From: CAZMVY01 sp964617875
Lineage (GTDB): Bacteria > Planctomycetota > Phycisphaerae > UBA1845 > PWPN01
DNA length: 64,000 nt
Reading direction: 5' to 3'
NCBI GenBank assembly: GCA_964617875.1
Contig: CAZUAI010000007.1
Coordinates: 38,389 to 102,388 of the forward strand
Part shown: piece by piece, positions 27,670-37,400 of the stretch
Layout of the letters: each line of letters opens with the position of its first letter
Position numbering within the stretch: position 1 is the stretch's first letter
Made by a program: the position numbers and the translations under genes
The notes under the pieces: model-generated
What the model saw: the letters and a program-made list of their open reading frames with translations, nothing else
Told to the model about the DNA's origin: nothing
Databases searched by the model: none

Positions 27670-28230
27670 TCACCGCAACGGCTTGCACCCGTGCTTCTCC
27701 CGGATCCGGTTCGCCTGCTCCCACATCTTCACGTCGCCCTCGATGAAATGCACCAGATTGGCCGTCGTCAGGCCGAGCAGTCCGGCCGAGTCCGCCACGC
27801 TTCCGTTGCACGCATCGAGCACATCCATCACGAGCCGGACCGCGTGCCAGTACGCCGGGCTCTTCGGCGACAGGTCGAGCCGCTGTTTCGCGCCGAGGAT
27901 GTCGTCAAACCACGCGGGCCGACGAAAGGCCGTGCGATCCACCGGCCGGCGCACCTCCAGCGCAATCGCCTGCCGAAGCCGCTTGAGCGCCCGCGCCTTG
28001 TTCTCGTGCTGCGACCGGCTTTCGGTCCCGACGACGACGAGGCCCGTCGGCCCATGATGGAGACGTACGGCAGAGTCCGTCTTGTTCCGCTTCTGCCCGC
28101 CGGGCCCGCTCGCGCGATACGTGTGTACCTCGCACTGCGCCAGCAAACGCCGATCGTCCAGCGACAGCCAGTCCGGGACCGGCTCGCGAGCCGCCAACGG
28201 AGCACCATCATCTGCTGGAACCGCGGTCAT
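27670..28230 (-). CDS. Small peptide chain release factor-like protein (GGQ domain)
   Basis: A 186-residue protein with the peptidyl-tRNA hydrolysis motif SGPGGQKRNKTDSAVRL (GGQ near residue 44) and the following GLVVVGTESRSQHENKARAL, as in class I release factor domain 3. It lacks the codon-recognition domains of RF1 and RF2. The ~80-residue C-terminus is helical and basic but is not the typical ArfB tail. It is probably a ribosome-rescue-type hydrolase or an uncharacterised RF-1 domain protein. Activity is inferred from the GGQ motif only. It sits 36 bases upstream of moaB. Confidence 0.82.
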   Translation of the reverse strand: MTAVPADDGAPLAAREPVPDWLSLDDRRLLAQCEVHTYRASGPGGQKRNKTDSAVRLHHGPTGLVVVGTESRSQHENKARALKRLRQAIALEVRRPVDRTAFRRPAWFDDILGAKQRLDLSPKSPAYWHAVRLVMDVLDACNGSVADSAGLLGLTTANLVHFIEGDVKMWEQANRIREKHGCKPLR

Positions 28231-28345
28231 CCCTCGTTCTTTCGCGCTGTTCCGCTTTCCCCCGGTTCACTCTCCATCCACCGCAACCCAGGGCGGCCGG
28301 TCTCGCCCGCTGCGCGGCGCCCGCTTGCGGGAGAGCGATCGTGCC

Positions 28346-29776
28346 CTACCGCCCCTTGATCAGACTCTCCCACGCCGCCATCAGCCGCGGGGCGACTTCC
28401 GGCCCGCACGAGTTGATCTCGCCGTACTGGCGCTCGGTGCGGCCGTAGGCATACGGCGCCAGCCAGTCCCACTGCGATTTCGGCACAATGTAGCCGATCT
28501 CGTCGTTGGCCAGGCCGATCAGCATCTTGTAGCGGCCCGTCATCAGGGGGAACACGGCCGGCTCGAGCGGCGCACCCGGAAAGTCGGCGTTCGGCTCCTG
28601 CGGCCGCTGGAACTCGCCGAGCGTAAGTTCCGGATAGATCTCGCCGGGCACCGCCGCGATCTGCAGGTCCCCGATGTCGATCCGGCCGATTTCGGTCTTC
28701 ATGAACACCTCCTCCACCGCCGGCTGCGAGTCCGTCGCGGGCCGACCGGCGGCGATGGCCGTGCCGTCCGCGCGATACGCCGGCCGCGACAGCGTCCCCA
28801 TCGCCATCGCCAACCGGTAGAGCTGGTTCCAAACGGGGATGAGCAACTCTCTGGACCAGGCCCGGATCGGCCCGCGGAGAGGCTCGGCGCCGCCAAGCGC
28901 CTGCTCGGCGATCCGGCCGATGATGCGGCCGTAGGCGATCATCCCGCCCATCTCGTCCTCCGGCAACGGGTCGTTGCGGAACGGGTCGGTCCGCGGCTTC
29001 CGCGGCGAGAGCAACCCGCCGACCGTGCCGCTGTTGTAGACCGCCGTACCGCCGCAGCGCTCCTCGAGATACTGCCGCATCGCCGACGGGAAATCGCTGC
29101 TGAGCTGCGTGTTCCTGCGGCCGAGGACCTCCGGGTGACAGGGCATGTTGACGAGCGTGACGATCGTGCGTTCCTCGGCATCGCGGGCCTGAATGACGGT
29201 GAGCTTCGAGTCGATCACGATCGGCTTGCGCGAATCGCCGATGAGTTCGGCGACCCTGTTGACGTCCGCCGTCGCGATCCGCAGCGTGCCCGGCCGTGCG
29301 GTCTGATGAGCACGGTGAACGGCATCAACACACCCCGCCCGCACCTGCTTCAGGTACCCCGGCGTAACGCCGGTCCGCCCGAACGGGCCCCAGATCCCCA
29401 GCGTGTCCGGCCCCGCGTGTGTGTGCGTGCTGCTGACGAGAATGAAGTCGATGGACGGCTTGAGGCCCAGCCGGCCGACGGCCTCGCGAATCTGCACGAC
29501 CTCGTCGCGGAACAGGCCGATGAGGTCACACGCAACGATCGCAAGGCCGAACTGCCCGTCGTGGACGAAGATGGCGCGGGCGTAGATGTCGTCGTGCACG
29601 GCCTCGGCGCGGCGCCCCTCCCCAAACCCGGCCAGCCAGACCGGCGGGGCGTCGTCGCCAACCTTCGGCGTGATGACGACGGCGGCGGCGCCGACCCGAT
29701 ACGCGGCCGCCGGGCACACCGCGGAAACCGACACAACACACAGGATCGCGGCTGGAAGCGAACGAGCGGAACGCAT
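28346..29776 (-). CDS. Secreted neutral/alkaline ceramidase-like protein
   Basis: A 476-residue exported protein with a clear signal peptide (LPAAILCVVSVSAVCPAAA). After it, YRVGAAAVVITPKVGD and WLAGFGEGRRAEAVHDDIYARA match the N-terminal fold of neutral ceramidase-like hydrolases found in many planctomycetes. FILVSSTHTHAGPDTLG carries the paired zinc-binding histidines, and VNMPCHPEVLG and AAVPGEIYPELTLG are also typical. The family hydrolyses ceramides in some organisms, but planctomycete members are untested and the true substrate is unknown. It is divergent from ligA. Confidence 0.72.
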   Translation of the reverse strand: MRSARSLPAAILCVVSVSAVCPAAAYRVGAAAVVITPKVGDDAPPVWLAGFGEGRRAEAVHDDIYARAIFVHDGQFGLAIVACDLIGLFRDEVVQIREAVGRLGLKPSIDFILVSSTHTHAGPDTLGIWGPFGRTGVTPGYLKQVRAGCVDAVHRAHQTARPGTLRIATADVNRVAELIGDSRKPIVIDSKLTVIQARDAEERTIVTLVNMPCHPEVLGRRNTQLSSDFPSAMRQYLEERCGGTAVYNSGTVGGLLSPRKPRTDPFRNDPLPEDEMGGMIAYGRIIGRIAEQALGGAEPLRGPIRAWSRELLIPVWNQLYRLAMAMGTLSRPAYRADGTAIAAGRPATDSQPAVEEVFMKTEIGRIDIGDLQIAAVPGEIYPELTLGEFQRPQEPNADFPGAPLEPAVFPLMTGRYKMLIGLANDEIGYIVPKSQWDWLAPYAYGRTERQYGEINSCGPEVAPRLMAAWESLIKGR

Positions 29777-30098
29777 ATGGGAACCTCCTCGCCCGGTATT
29801 CTAGGACGCGGACCGACCGGATGCCAGAATCAGACCCCGGGGCCGCGCCAGGATGCCATGCCGTGCGCGGAAGCGGCCACACGAATGACACCGCCGACGT
29901 TGCGTTCCGGACTGCGACGAACGACCGGCCGCCTGCGCATCTCCCCGCGTTTTCGATTTCCTGGTCCCCCGCCGTTGCAGCATGCGACGCCGGTGGTTAC
30001 CCTCACTCGGTCGCGCCCCCACGGGCAACGATGAGGACGTACGTACGGAAGACCGGGCAACCCAGTCACAGGCCAGAGGACGAACGGCATCACGAGCG
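29777..30098. other. Divergent intergenic region between ceramidase-like gene and ligA
   Basis: About 320 bases between two divergently transcribed genes, so at least two promoters are expected. I see no convincing -35/-10 pair, riboswitch or repeat. Short frames here are arginine-rich and look like non-coding DNA. Confidence 0.5.
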
Positions 30099-32111
30099 AT
30101 GAGCAAGGACGCACGGGCACAGATGGAACGGCTCCGCGAAGAAATCCGGCGGCACGATCACCTGTACTACGTGCTGGCCAGGCCCGAGATCTCCGACCGC
30201 GAATACGACCGGCTCTTCGACGAACTCCGCAGGCTTGAGGCCGACCACCCGGACCTCGTCACGCCCGACTCTCCGACTCAACGGGTCGGCGAGCGCCCGC
30301 TCGAGGGCTTCGCGCAGGTCCGGCACGCCGTGCCCATGCTCTCGATCGACAACACATACAACGAGGGCGAGGTCCGCGAGTTCGACGACCGCGTCCGCAG
30401 GGGCCTCGGCGGCGAGCCGTACGCCTACGTCGTCGAGCCCAAGATCGACGGCGTCGCCGTGTCGCTGCGCTACGAAAACGGCCTGCTCACCCAGGCCGCC
30501 ACGCGCGGTGACGGCGAGACGGGCGACGATATCACGCAGAACGCCCGCACGATCCGTTCGGTCCCCCTGCGGCTGATCGGGCGCGGCGTGCCCGACGTCC
30601 TCGAGGTCCGCGGCGAGGTGTACTGGCCCCGGTCGGACTTCGCCCGCGTCAACGCCGAGCGGGCCCGGGCCGGCGAAGCGACGTTCGCCAACCCGCGCAA
30701 CGCCACGGCCGGCACGCTCAAGCAGCTCGACTCGCGGATCGTCGCAAGCCGCGGGCTGGCGTTCCTCGCCCACGGGTTCGGCGAGGTCCGCCCGCTGCGC
30801 GCCGAGACGCAGCACGAGCTGTTCGAGCAGTTCGCGAAGTGGGGCATCCCCGTCAACCCGCACCGCCGGCTCTTCCGGACGGCCGACGAGGTCTGCGCGT
30901 TCATCCGCGAGTGGGAGTCCGCCCGGCTCGAGCTGGACTACGAGACCGACGGCCTCGTCATCAAGGTCGATCGACTCGACCAGCGCGACGCCCTCGGCAC
31001 GACGACCCGCGCCCCGCGCTGGTGCATCGCCTTCAAGTACGCCGCCGAACGGGCCGAGAGCAAGCTGCTCTCCGTCCGCTTCCAGGTCGGCAAGCTCGGC
31101 ACCATCACGCCCGTCGCCAACCTCGAGCCCGTCCGCCTCGCCGGCACGACCGTCAAGAGCGCCAGCCTGCACAACTTCGACCAGATCGAGCGGCTCGGCG
31201 TGATGATCGGCGACACGGTCCTCGTCGAGAAGGCCGGCGAGATCATCCCGCAGGTCGTCCAGGTCGTCGCCGACAAGCGGCCGAAGGACGCCAAACCGAT
31301 CCGCCCGCCGACGAAGTGCCCGTCCTGCGGCGATTCGATCGCCCGCGAGAAGGATCTCGTCGCCATCCGCTGCTCGAACCCGGCGTGCCCGGCGCAGGTG
31401 AAAGAACGGATCCGCTACTTCTGCGGACGCGACCAGATGGACATCGAGGGCGTCGGCCCGGCCCTTGTCGAACAGCTCGTGGACAAGGGCCTCGTCCGCG
31501 ACGCCGCCGACCTCTACGGCCTGCGCGAACGCCGGGACGAAGTCGTCGCGCTCGAACGCATGGCCGAGAAGAGTACCGACAACCTGCTGGCCGCGATCGA
31601 CGAGAGCAAGGGCCGGCCGCTGGCACGGCTCATCACCGCGCTCAACATTCCACAGGTCGGCGCGGCGACGGCGGACGTGCTCGCCGACCACTTCGGCACG
31701 ATGGACAGACTCGCCGCAGCCGATGCGGATGCCCTCCAGGCCGTCGAGGGCATCGGCCCCGAGATGGCCGCGAGCATCCGCGCCTTCTTCGACGACAAGG
31801 GCGCCCGAAAGCTCATCGACCGGCTCCGCGACGCCGGCGTGAACATGAAGCAGCCGCGCCGGACCGCCGCGTCGCACCAGCCGCTCGCCGGCAAGACCGT
31901 CGTCGTCACCGGCACACTGGAGAAGTACTCCCGCAAGGCGATCCAGGACCTGATCGTGCAGCTTGGCGGCAAGGCATCCGGCTCGGTGAGCAGCCGGACC
32001 GACTTCGTGCTCGCGGGCACGGACCCCGGCTCAAAGCTCGAAAAGGCCCGCGAGCTGGGCGTGAAGGTCCTGAACGAAAAGGAGTTCGAGAAGCTCGTCG
32101 GCCGCGGCTGA
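30099..32111 (+). CDS. ligA: NAD-dependent DNA ligase LigA
   Basis: A 670-residue NAD+-dependent DNA ligase sealing nicks in replication and repair. The nucleotidyl-lysine motif VEPKIDGVAVSLRYENG lies near residue 115, preceded by the HDHLYYVLARPEISDREYD domain Ia. The DGLVIKVD motif, the zinc finger (KCPSCGD ... RCSNPACPAQ), helix-hairpin-helix repeats (VGAATADVLADHFG, VEGIGPEMAASI) and a C-terminal BRCT domain (LAGKTVVVTGTLEKYSR) follow in order. ATG 30099 is chosen because it sits at the family's usual N-terminus; the open frame extends further upstream without resemblance. Length is normal. Confidence 0.96.
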   Translation: MSKDARAQMERLREEIRRHDHLYYVLARPEISDREYDRLFDELRRLEADHPDLVTPDSPTQRVGERPLEGFAQVRHAVPMLSIDNTYNEGEVREFDDRVRRGLGGEPYAYVVEPKIDGVAVSLRYENGLLTQAATRGDGETGDDITQNARTIRSVPLRLIGRGVPDVLEVRGEVYWPRSDFARVNAERARAGEATFANPRNATAGTLKQLDSRIVASRGLAFLAHGFGEVRPLRAETQHELFEQFAKWGIPVNPHRRLFRTADEVCAFIREWESARLELDYETDGLVIKVDRLDQRDALGTTTRAPRWCIAFKYAAERAESKLLSVRFQVGKLGTITPVANLEPVRLAGTTVKSASLHNFDQIERLGVMIGDTVLVEKAGEIIPQVVQVVADKRPKDAKPIRPPTKCPSCGDSIAREKDLVAIRCSNPACPAQVKERIRYFCGRDQMDIEGVGPALVEQLVDKGLVRDAADLYGLRERRDEVVALERMAEKSTDNLLAAIDESKGRPLARLITALNIPQVGAATADVLADHFGTMDRLAAADADALQAVEGIGPEMAASIRAFFDDKGARKLIDRLRDAGVNMKQPRRTAASHQPLAGKTVVVTGTLEKYSRKAIQDLIVQLGGKASGSVSSRTDFVLAGTDPGSKLEKARELGVKVLNEKEFEKLVGRG

Positions 32112-32148
32112 GCGCCTGGGCCGGCTGTCTGTGCCGGCAGACCCTGTG

Positions 32149-32190
32149 GCACGGGCTTCCCGCCCGTGCGCCATCGGCAGGATGCCGATG
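32149..32190. repeat. Two adjacent short hairpins (REP-like)
   Basis: After ligA, GCACGGGC ... GCCCGTGC (5-base loop) and then CATCGGC ... GCCGATG (5-base loop) form two consecutive stems. The first contains the GGGCTTCCCGCCC core that recurs in planctomycete intergenic palindromes. There is no T-run; it may end ligA transcription or protect the mRNA. Confidence 0.5.
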
Positions 32191-32242
32191 CCGCGACCTG
32201 CCGGAATCGGCTCGGGGCCGAACGGCCACGAAAGGAAACCGC

Positions 32243-32644
32243 ATGAACGAACCCCCAGCATCCTGCATGATCGAAATCCGCGTCCGGTACGCCGAGTGCG
32301 ACCCGATGAACATCCTGCACCACTCGCGCTACTTCGAGTACTTCGAAATGGGCCGGACGGAACTGCTCCGCCGGGCCGGCGTCCGCTACCGCGACCTCGA
32401 GGCCCGCGGCGTGTTCTTCGTCGTCGCCCGGATCGACTGCCGTTTCAAGGCCCCGGCCTTCTACGACGACCTGCTCACCCTGACCACGAGCATCGCCCGT
32501 CAGACCCGCGCCCGGATCGACCACACGTACCGGCTCACGCGAGACGACCGTCTGCTCTGCGAGGCCGCCAGCACCCTCGCCTGCGTCGATCGAACCGGCC
32601 GCCCCATTCCCATCCCCGACGACCTCGCCCCGCCGGACCGCTGA
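32243..32644 (+). CDS. Hotdog-fold acyl-CoA thioesterase (YbgC/4-hydroxybenzoyl-CoA thioesterase family)
   Basis: A 133-residue thioesterase. The active-site segment VRYAECDPMNILHHSRYFEYFE contains the catalytic aspartate of this family, followed by the central helix and the strand ARIDCRFKAPAFYDDLLTL. ATG 32243 follows AAAGGAAA. These enzymes hydrolyse acyl-CoA thioesters in the cytoplasm; YbgC orthologues often sit with tol-pal, but none is seen here. The substrate is unknown. It may be co-transcribed with ligA, 131 bases upstream. Confidence 0.85.
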   Translation: MNEPPASCMIEIRVRYAECDPMNILHHSRYFEYFEMGRTELLRRAGVRYRDLEARGVFFVVARIDCRFKAPAFYDDLLTLTTSIARQTRARIDHTYRLTRDDRLLCEAASTLACVDRTGRPIPIPDDLAPPDR

Positions 32645-32851
32645 GCGAACCGCTTTCCCGTCTTCGTGCCGTTTCGTGCGTTTCGTGGCCGTTCCGGCCG
32701 GGTGATCCATCCATCCGGCCTGTCCACATCCCGGCGGGTAGCGACTTACGAACCGGGAGGGATACCCCTGCCCCCAACAGTCATGCGTGACGGCGCCGCC
32801 GGGCCGTACATCCGCATGATGCTGGGTTACCCCCATCGCGCGAACGCAGCT

Positions 32852-34429
32852 TCAATCCGGCAGCCATCCCGGCGGCTTGACTTCGTCAAACGGGCGGATG
32901 TCCCAGCGGCGGGCGAACGCCTCGTAGCGACCGACCAGTTCCTTGACCCGGTCGGGCTGCTCGCCGGCCAGGTCGTGCAACTCCGTGCGGTCGGCCTGCA
33001 TGTCGTAGAGTTCCCACGGCCCGTTGTGAATCGCGACGAGCTTCCACGGCCCGCAGCGGATCGCGCGGTTGCCCTCGTGCTCCCAGTAAAGGCACTCGTG
33101 ATCCTCACGCGGCCGGCCGAGAAAAAGCGGCAGGAGGCTCCGCCCCGCCGTCGGCTCGATCGTGCGTCCCTCGTACCGGCCGGGATAGGGCACCCCCGCG
33201 ACCTCCAGGCACGTCGGCAGAATATCCACCACGTGGCCCACGCCCCTCTCCCAGACACCACGCCTCGCCAGGACGCCCGGCCACCGGACGATCATCGGCG
33301 TCGAGATCCCCCCCTCGTGCACGTACCGCTTGTGCTGCCGGAACGGCGTGTTGCTGACGTTCGACCAGCCACGGCCGTAGCCGATGTTCGAGTCGGGCTC
33401 GCCGGGCCGCGAACCCGGCTTGCTCTCGTCGATCTCCTCCGCGTCGCCCCCGTTGTCCGACAGGAACATCACCAGCGTGTTGTCCTCGACGCCCGACGCG
33501 CAGAGCTTCTCGAGGATTCGCCCGATGCCGCGGTCCATGCGATCGACCTGGGCGGCGTAGACGGCCATCTTGAGGTCCTCGAGGTCCGGGTCGGCGACAT
33601 TCTCCCACGCCGTCGCCCGCGGATCGCGGGGCGACAGCGCCCACCGCGCATCAATGACCCCCATCTCGATCATCCGGCGATACCGTCGCCGGCGGATCTC
33701 ATCCCAGCCGACGCGGTACTTGCCGCGGTAGCGGGCAATGTCCTCGGGCGGCGCGTGCAACGGAGCGTGCGGCGCCGTGTAGGCAACGTACAGAAAAAAC
33801 GGATCGCTCCTGCGGGCATATTCATCGAGGTAACCGATCGCGCGGTCGGTGATCGCATCGGTCATGAAGAAGCCCTTGGGATCGGGGCGGTAGAACTCAC
33901 CGTCGATGGCCATACGGCGATTGGGCCAGAGGCAGAAGTAGCTGCTCGCGCCGCCCAGAAGACCGTAGTAGTGCTCGAAGCCGTGGTCGATCGGGAAGTG
34001 CGGCCGCTTCTCGCCAAGGTGCCACTTGCCGGACATGAGGCAGCGATAACCGGCGGCGCGAAGGACCTCGGCGATCGTGACGCTTGTCTCACTCAGGCAA
34101 CCGCGGTAGGCCGGCACGCCCATGTCGTGCCCCATGTGCCCGACGCCGGCCTGGTGCGGGTGGCGGCCCGTCAACAACGCCGCCCGCGTGGGGCAGCACC
34201 GCGCGGCATTGTAGAACTGCGTGAAGCGGACGCCTTGCCCGGCCAGCCGGTCGAGGTTCGGCGTGGCGATCTCGGAGCCGTAGCAGCCGAGATCCGAGAA
34301 GCCGAGGTCATCCGCCAGGATCAGCACGATATTCGGCCGGGCCGGCCGCGATGCCGGCGCGGACCTCGCGGCCCTCACAGACACCCCTGTCGCCACGGCC
34401 AGACACAAGAACAGTGCGACCGACCTCAT
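32852..34429 (-). CDS. Exported sulfatase (arylsulfatase family)
   Basis: A 525-residue type I sulfatase with a signal peptide (VALFLCLAVATGVSVRAA). The N-terminal metal site NIVLILADDLGFSDLGCYG is followed by the formylglycine motif CCPTRAALLTGRH, with the modified cysteine at residue 78 (C-x-P-x-R). Later blocks are GKWHLGEKR and VMFLSDNGGDAEE, completing the metal and sulfate pocket. Planctomycetes carry many such enzymes for sulfated polysaccharides. Substrate cannot be told. A formylglycine-generating enzyme or anSME must be elsewhere. ATG 34429 follows AAGGAGG. Confidence 0.93.
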   Translation of the reverse strand: MRSVALFLCLAVATGVSVRAARSAPASRPARPNIVLILADDLGFSDLGCYGSEIATPNLDRLAGQGVRFTQFYNAARCCPTRAALLTGRHPHQAGVGHMGHDMGVPAYRGCLSETSVTIAEVLRAAGYRCLMSGKWHLGEKRPHFPIDHGFEHYYGLLGGASSYFCLWPNRRMAIDGEFYRPDPKGFFMTDAITDRAIGYLDEYARRSDPFFLYVAYTAPHAPLHAPPEDIARYRGKYRVGWDEIRRRRYRRMIEMGVIDARWALSPRDPRATAWENVADPDLEDLKMAVYAAQVDRMDRGIGRILEKLCASGVEDNTLVMFLSDNGGDAEEIDESKPGSRPGEPDSNIGYGRGWSNVSNTPFRQHKRYVHEGGISTPMIVRWPGVLARRGVWERGVGHVVDILPTCLEVAGVPYPGRYEGRTIEPTAGRSLLPLFLGRPREDHECLYWEHEGNRAIRCGPWKLVAIHNGPWELYDMQADRTELHDLAGEQPDRVKELVGRYEAFARRWDIRPFDEVKPPGWLPD

Positions 34430-34524
34430 GAAGCACCTCCTTGACGGTCTCGCGGCAACTTCCCTTGGTACTCAGATCCGTACCTTCTGTTCCCGGTTGC
34501 CGCTTCGCTCCCTCGCGGCCTGCG

Positions 34525-35694
34525 TCAGCCTGCGCCCTGCCCCTCCTGTTTTTCTTCTTTCGCCATCTCGGCCTCCAGCGCACGCACGCGATCGGCCGAA
34601 GGGCGGTGCGCGCCGGTGAGCGGGACCAGTACGCCCGGCAGCGACCAGATGAGCTGGACCACGCGGATCCCCAGGGCGAGAAAGATGACCTGCCCCTTGG
34701 TCCCGTAGACCCCGCGGAGGAAGAGGATCAGCGCCGCCTCCATCGTCCCCAGCCCCATCGGCGTCACCGGCACCGCCGCGACCACCAGCGACACACCGAT
34801 GTAGGCGTAGTACGACGGCCACTCCGGCCGCATGCCCATCGCCAGGCCCCAGATGTAGAACGCCCCAACGGCCACCGCCTGCAGTACGAACGTAAGGCCG
34901 AATGCGCCCGCCACGATCCCCGGATGCTCGCGCATTCGCAGGACTGCCCGGTCGATCCGCAGGATTTTGTCGATGCCCGGCAGCCAACGCAACCGGTCCT
35001 GCGGCCGAAGACGCTCGCGCAGCCCCGGCATGTAGAAGATCAGCAGGCCGACGGCCATCGCCCCGAGCATCAGCAGGATCCACACCGACAGTCGGCGAAT
35101 CCGCGGGTCATCCAGCTTGAACGTCATCGACACGGCCGCGAGCAGCACGATCCCGATCAGGCCGACCACGCGGTCGAGCAGGACCGCCGTCACCGCCTCC
35201 ACCTTGTGCCGCGTGTGCTGGGCGACGTAGTACGCCTTGAACACGTCGCCGCCGGTCGTGCCGATCATCACGAAGTTGAAGAAGCTGCCCGCGTAGTGGA
35301 GCTTGATCGCCTCCCACGTCCCGATGCGGATGTCCTGCGCACGCAGCATCCACTTGAACCGTACCGCCGCGATCACCGGCACCGGACCGAAGACCAGAAA
35401 GCTCAGCAGCAGCAGACGCCGGTTCGACTGCCTCCACACCGTCGGCACGCCGAACTCGATCCGCGGGTCGCCATCGGCGTCGAGCGGCACATCCTCCGGC
35501 CCGAGCACGACCCGGCCGCGATCCGGATCGAGCGCCTCCACCTGCTTCCCGGCAATCCCGACAACCTGGAGCTTCCGCCCGTCCTTCAGCGTGACCCAGT
35601 CGCGCCACGAAAGCCCGTGCAGCGCCCACCAGAGCGCCCCCACGCACACCACCAGCCGCAGCAAATGAACCAGCACGCGTTTCAAACCGACCAC
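34525..35694 (-). CDS. Polytopic membrane protein of the UPF0104/YbhN flippase-like family
   Basis: A 389-residue inner-membrane protein with about eight hydrophobic segments, related to the transmembrane domain of lysylphosphatidylglycerol synthase (MprF). Seen: IKLHYAGSFFNFVMIGTTGGDVFKAYYVAQ, VTAVLLDRVVGLIGIVLLAA and VPVTPMGLGTMEAALILFL, all typical blocks of the family. The start is GTG 35694 after GAGG. Residues ~30-80 contain an unusual extramembrane insertion (DGRKLQVVGIAGKQVEALD). The C-terminus is Glu/Lys-rich. It probably has a lipid-transport role, which is inference from the family. It lies 95 bases upstream of the sulfatase and may be co-transcribed with it. Confidence 0.82.
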   Translation of the reverse strand: MVGLKRVLVHLLRLVVCVGALWWALHGLSWRDWVTLKDGRKLQVVGIAGKQVEALDPDRGRVVLGPEDVPLDADGDPRIEFGVPTVWRQSNRRLLLLSFLVFGPVPVIAAVRFKWMLRAQDIRIGTWEAIKLHYAGSFFNFVMIGTTGGDVFKAYYVAQHTRHKVEAVTAVLLDRVVGLIGIVLLAAVSMTFKLDDPRIRRLSVWILLMLGAMAVGLLIFYMPGLRERLRPQDRLRWLPGIDKILRIDRAVLRMREHPGIVAGAFGLTFVLQAVAVGAFYIWGLAMGMRPEWPSYYAYIGVSLVVAAVPVTPMGLGTMEAALILFLRGVYGTKGQVIFLALGIRVVQLIWSLPGVLVPLTGAHRPSADRVRALEAEMAKEEKQEGQGAG

Positions 35695-36188
35695 TCCGCC
35701 GCCTCGTCGACCGGCGACTCGATCCGCGCCGGCAACCGAGAACCTCCATTATGCGGCAAGTGCGTGGCAAACAAAACCCGCTGCGTCGGCAATCTCCCTC
35801 GCCCTTGACGCCGCGACGCGGAGGCAACACGTGCGATGTGACCTGCCGCGGGATTCCCACTCGGCGAACCTGGCGAGGCCGTCGCCAATCGAACGAACGC
35901 ATTCGCCCGTGCCCCCGGCCGAGAGCGAATCGTCGGACGGACGAGCCGGCCATTATAGGGCGTTCATACCGCAACCGGGGCCTTGTCTTTCGCGCAAGTA
36001 TCTCGCGAGAAGGAGGTTGCGGTTGTCTTTGGCCCGTCGGCGGTTTGACTTCCGTATAAGATAAAGCTGTCTTCTGCCGAAGATTCTATTTGCGGATCGG
36101 CCATGCCGCCCAACGGCGCGGTCGGGCGGGTGTCTTGGCCTGCGCCGACGGGCGAATGGACCCCTCAACCCGCAAGGAGACCCTGTTC
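35695..36188. other. Long intergenic region between divergent genes
   Basis: Nearly 500 bases without a supported gene. Several short frames exist but look like random GC-rich DNA. The last ~150 bases are less GC-rich (around TTTGACTTCCGTATAAGATAAAG), where a promoter for the downstream exported protein is likely, although the TTGACT and TATAAG elements are too close together to be a normal pair. Confidence 0.5.
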
Positions 36189-37385
36189 ATGCTGTCGTTC
36201 CTCTCTGGCCTTCGGATGGTTTCGAGAACACTGGCGCTGACGGCGATGATTGTGCTGACGGCCTCGCTTGTCGCCTGGGGCCAGGCCCCGGCGGCCGCCC
36301 CGCCCCCGCCCAAGCCCGATCAGGTCATCACCGTCGAGGCGGAAGGAGAAGGCACGTCCAGAGAACTGGCCGTCAAAATGGCCCTGCGCGCCGCGCTCGA
36401 GAAGGGCGGCAAGCAGGAAATTTTCTCCGACTCGAAGGTGCAGAACTTCCAGCTCATGCACGACACGATCATCTCTCGCGCGCAGGGGATCATCAAGGAC
36501 TACAAGATCATCAAGGAGCAGCCGGTCGTCGGCGGGACGATCAAGGTCTGGATCAGGGCCGAGGTCTCGAAGAACGTCCTCGCCCAGAGCTGGGGCGAGG
36601 TGCAGAACGTCCTCAAGCAGATCGGCCGGCCGAAGATCCTTGTCTGGATCAACGAGCGGATTGACAAAGAACTCGAAGAGCAGAGCATCCTCGAGACGAA
36701 CATCGAAGAACGCCTCCTCAAGAGCGGCTTCGACCTCGTGGACAAGAAGGCCGTCGACGCGATCCGCAAGCGCGAATCCGCGGACGCCGCCGCCGAGGAC
36801 AACATCAAGAAGCTCCAATCCATCGCCAAGGAAGCTGAGGCGCACATCTTCATCCACGGCACTGCCAACGCGAACCAGGCGGGCATCGAGGACCTCTACG
36901 GCGCGCCGGTGGCGTTCTACAACTGCGACGCGCAGGTGAAGGTCTACTACACCGACACCGCCACGCTGCTGGCCAGCAAGGGCCTTCCGAATACCCGCGG
37001 CGGCGCCCGCGGCCGCAAGGAATACAGTCCGCAGGCCGGCAAGATGGCCCTCGCCAATGTCTCCCAGCCGCTGGTCGATGACCTCTACGAACAGATCATG
37101 GTCCAGTGGGCGACGGCGATCAGCGCCGGCGGCGACCTCTCGCTCGAGGTCGAGGGCCTGAAGTTCAAGGAAGCCAACCAGCTCAAGAAGCTCATCGCGG
37201 GCATCCAGGGCGTGTCCGAGGTCAACATGGAAATGACGAAGGGTGTCCCGCGCTACCGCATCAAGGCGACGCTCGGCGGCCAGGACCTCGCCGAGAAGCT
37301 CAGCGAAGGCGAATTCGAGAAGCTCATCGAGGTCGTCGATGTCAAGCTGAACCGCATCCAGGCCAAAGCAGCCGGAGGCAAGTAG
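36189..37385 (+). CDS. Exported protein with FlgT_N-like domain
   Basis: A 398-residue protein with a signal peptide (ALTAMIVLTASLVAWGQA) followed by a proline-rich linker. Residues ~45-140 (ITVEAEGEGTSRELAVKMAL, HDTIISRAQGIIKDYKIIKE, IKVWIRAEVSKNVL) resemble the N-terminal domain of flagellar assembly protein FlgT and related LPP20-type periplasmic proteins. The middle (ILVWINERIDKEL, EERLLKSGFDLVDKKAV) resembles the second FlgT/CsgG-like domain. The C-terminal ~100 residues are a small alpha/beta domain (VSEVNMEMTKGVPRYRI). ATG 36189 follows AAGGAG. No flagellar genes are nearby, so a role in flagella is not implied. It is most likely an envelope protein of unknown function. Confidence 0.6.
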   Translation: MLSFLSGLRMVSRTLALTAMIVLTASLVAWGQAPAAAPPPPKPDQVITVEAEGEGTSRELAVKMALRAALEKGGKQEIFSDSKVQNFQLMHDTIISRAQGIIKDYKIIKEQPVVGGTIKVWIRAEVSKNVLAQSWGEVQNVLKQIGRPKILVWINERIDKELEEQSILETNIEERLLKSGFDLVDKKAVDAIRKRESADAAAEDNIKKLQSIAKEAEAHIFIHGTANANQAGIEDLYGAPVAFYNCDAQVKVYYTDTATLLASKGLPNTRGGARGRKEYSPQAGKMALANVSQPLVDDLYEQIMVQWATAISAGGDLSLEVEGLKFKEANQLKKLIAGIQGVSEVNMEMTKGVPRYRIKATLGGQDLAEKLSEGEFEKLIEVVDVKLNRIQAKAAGGK

Positions 37386-37400
37386 CGGTATAATGCCTCG

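Noticed and set aside
36045..36060. TTGACT and TATAAG as a promoter before the FlgT_N-like gene
   Set aside because: The elements are only four bases apart, so they cannot serve as a -35/-10 pair.
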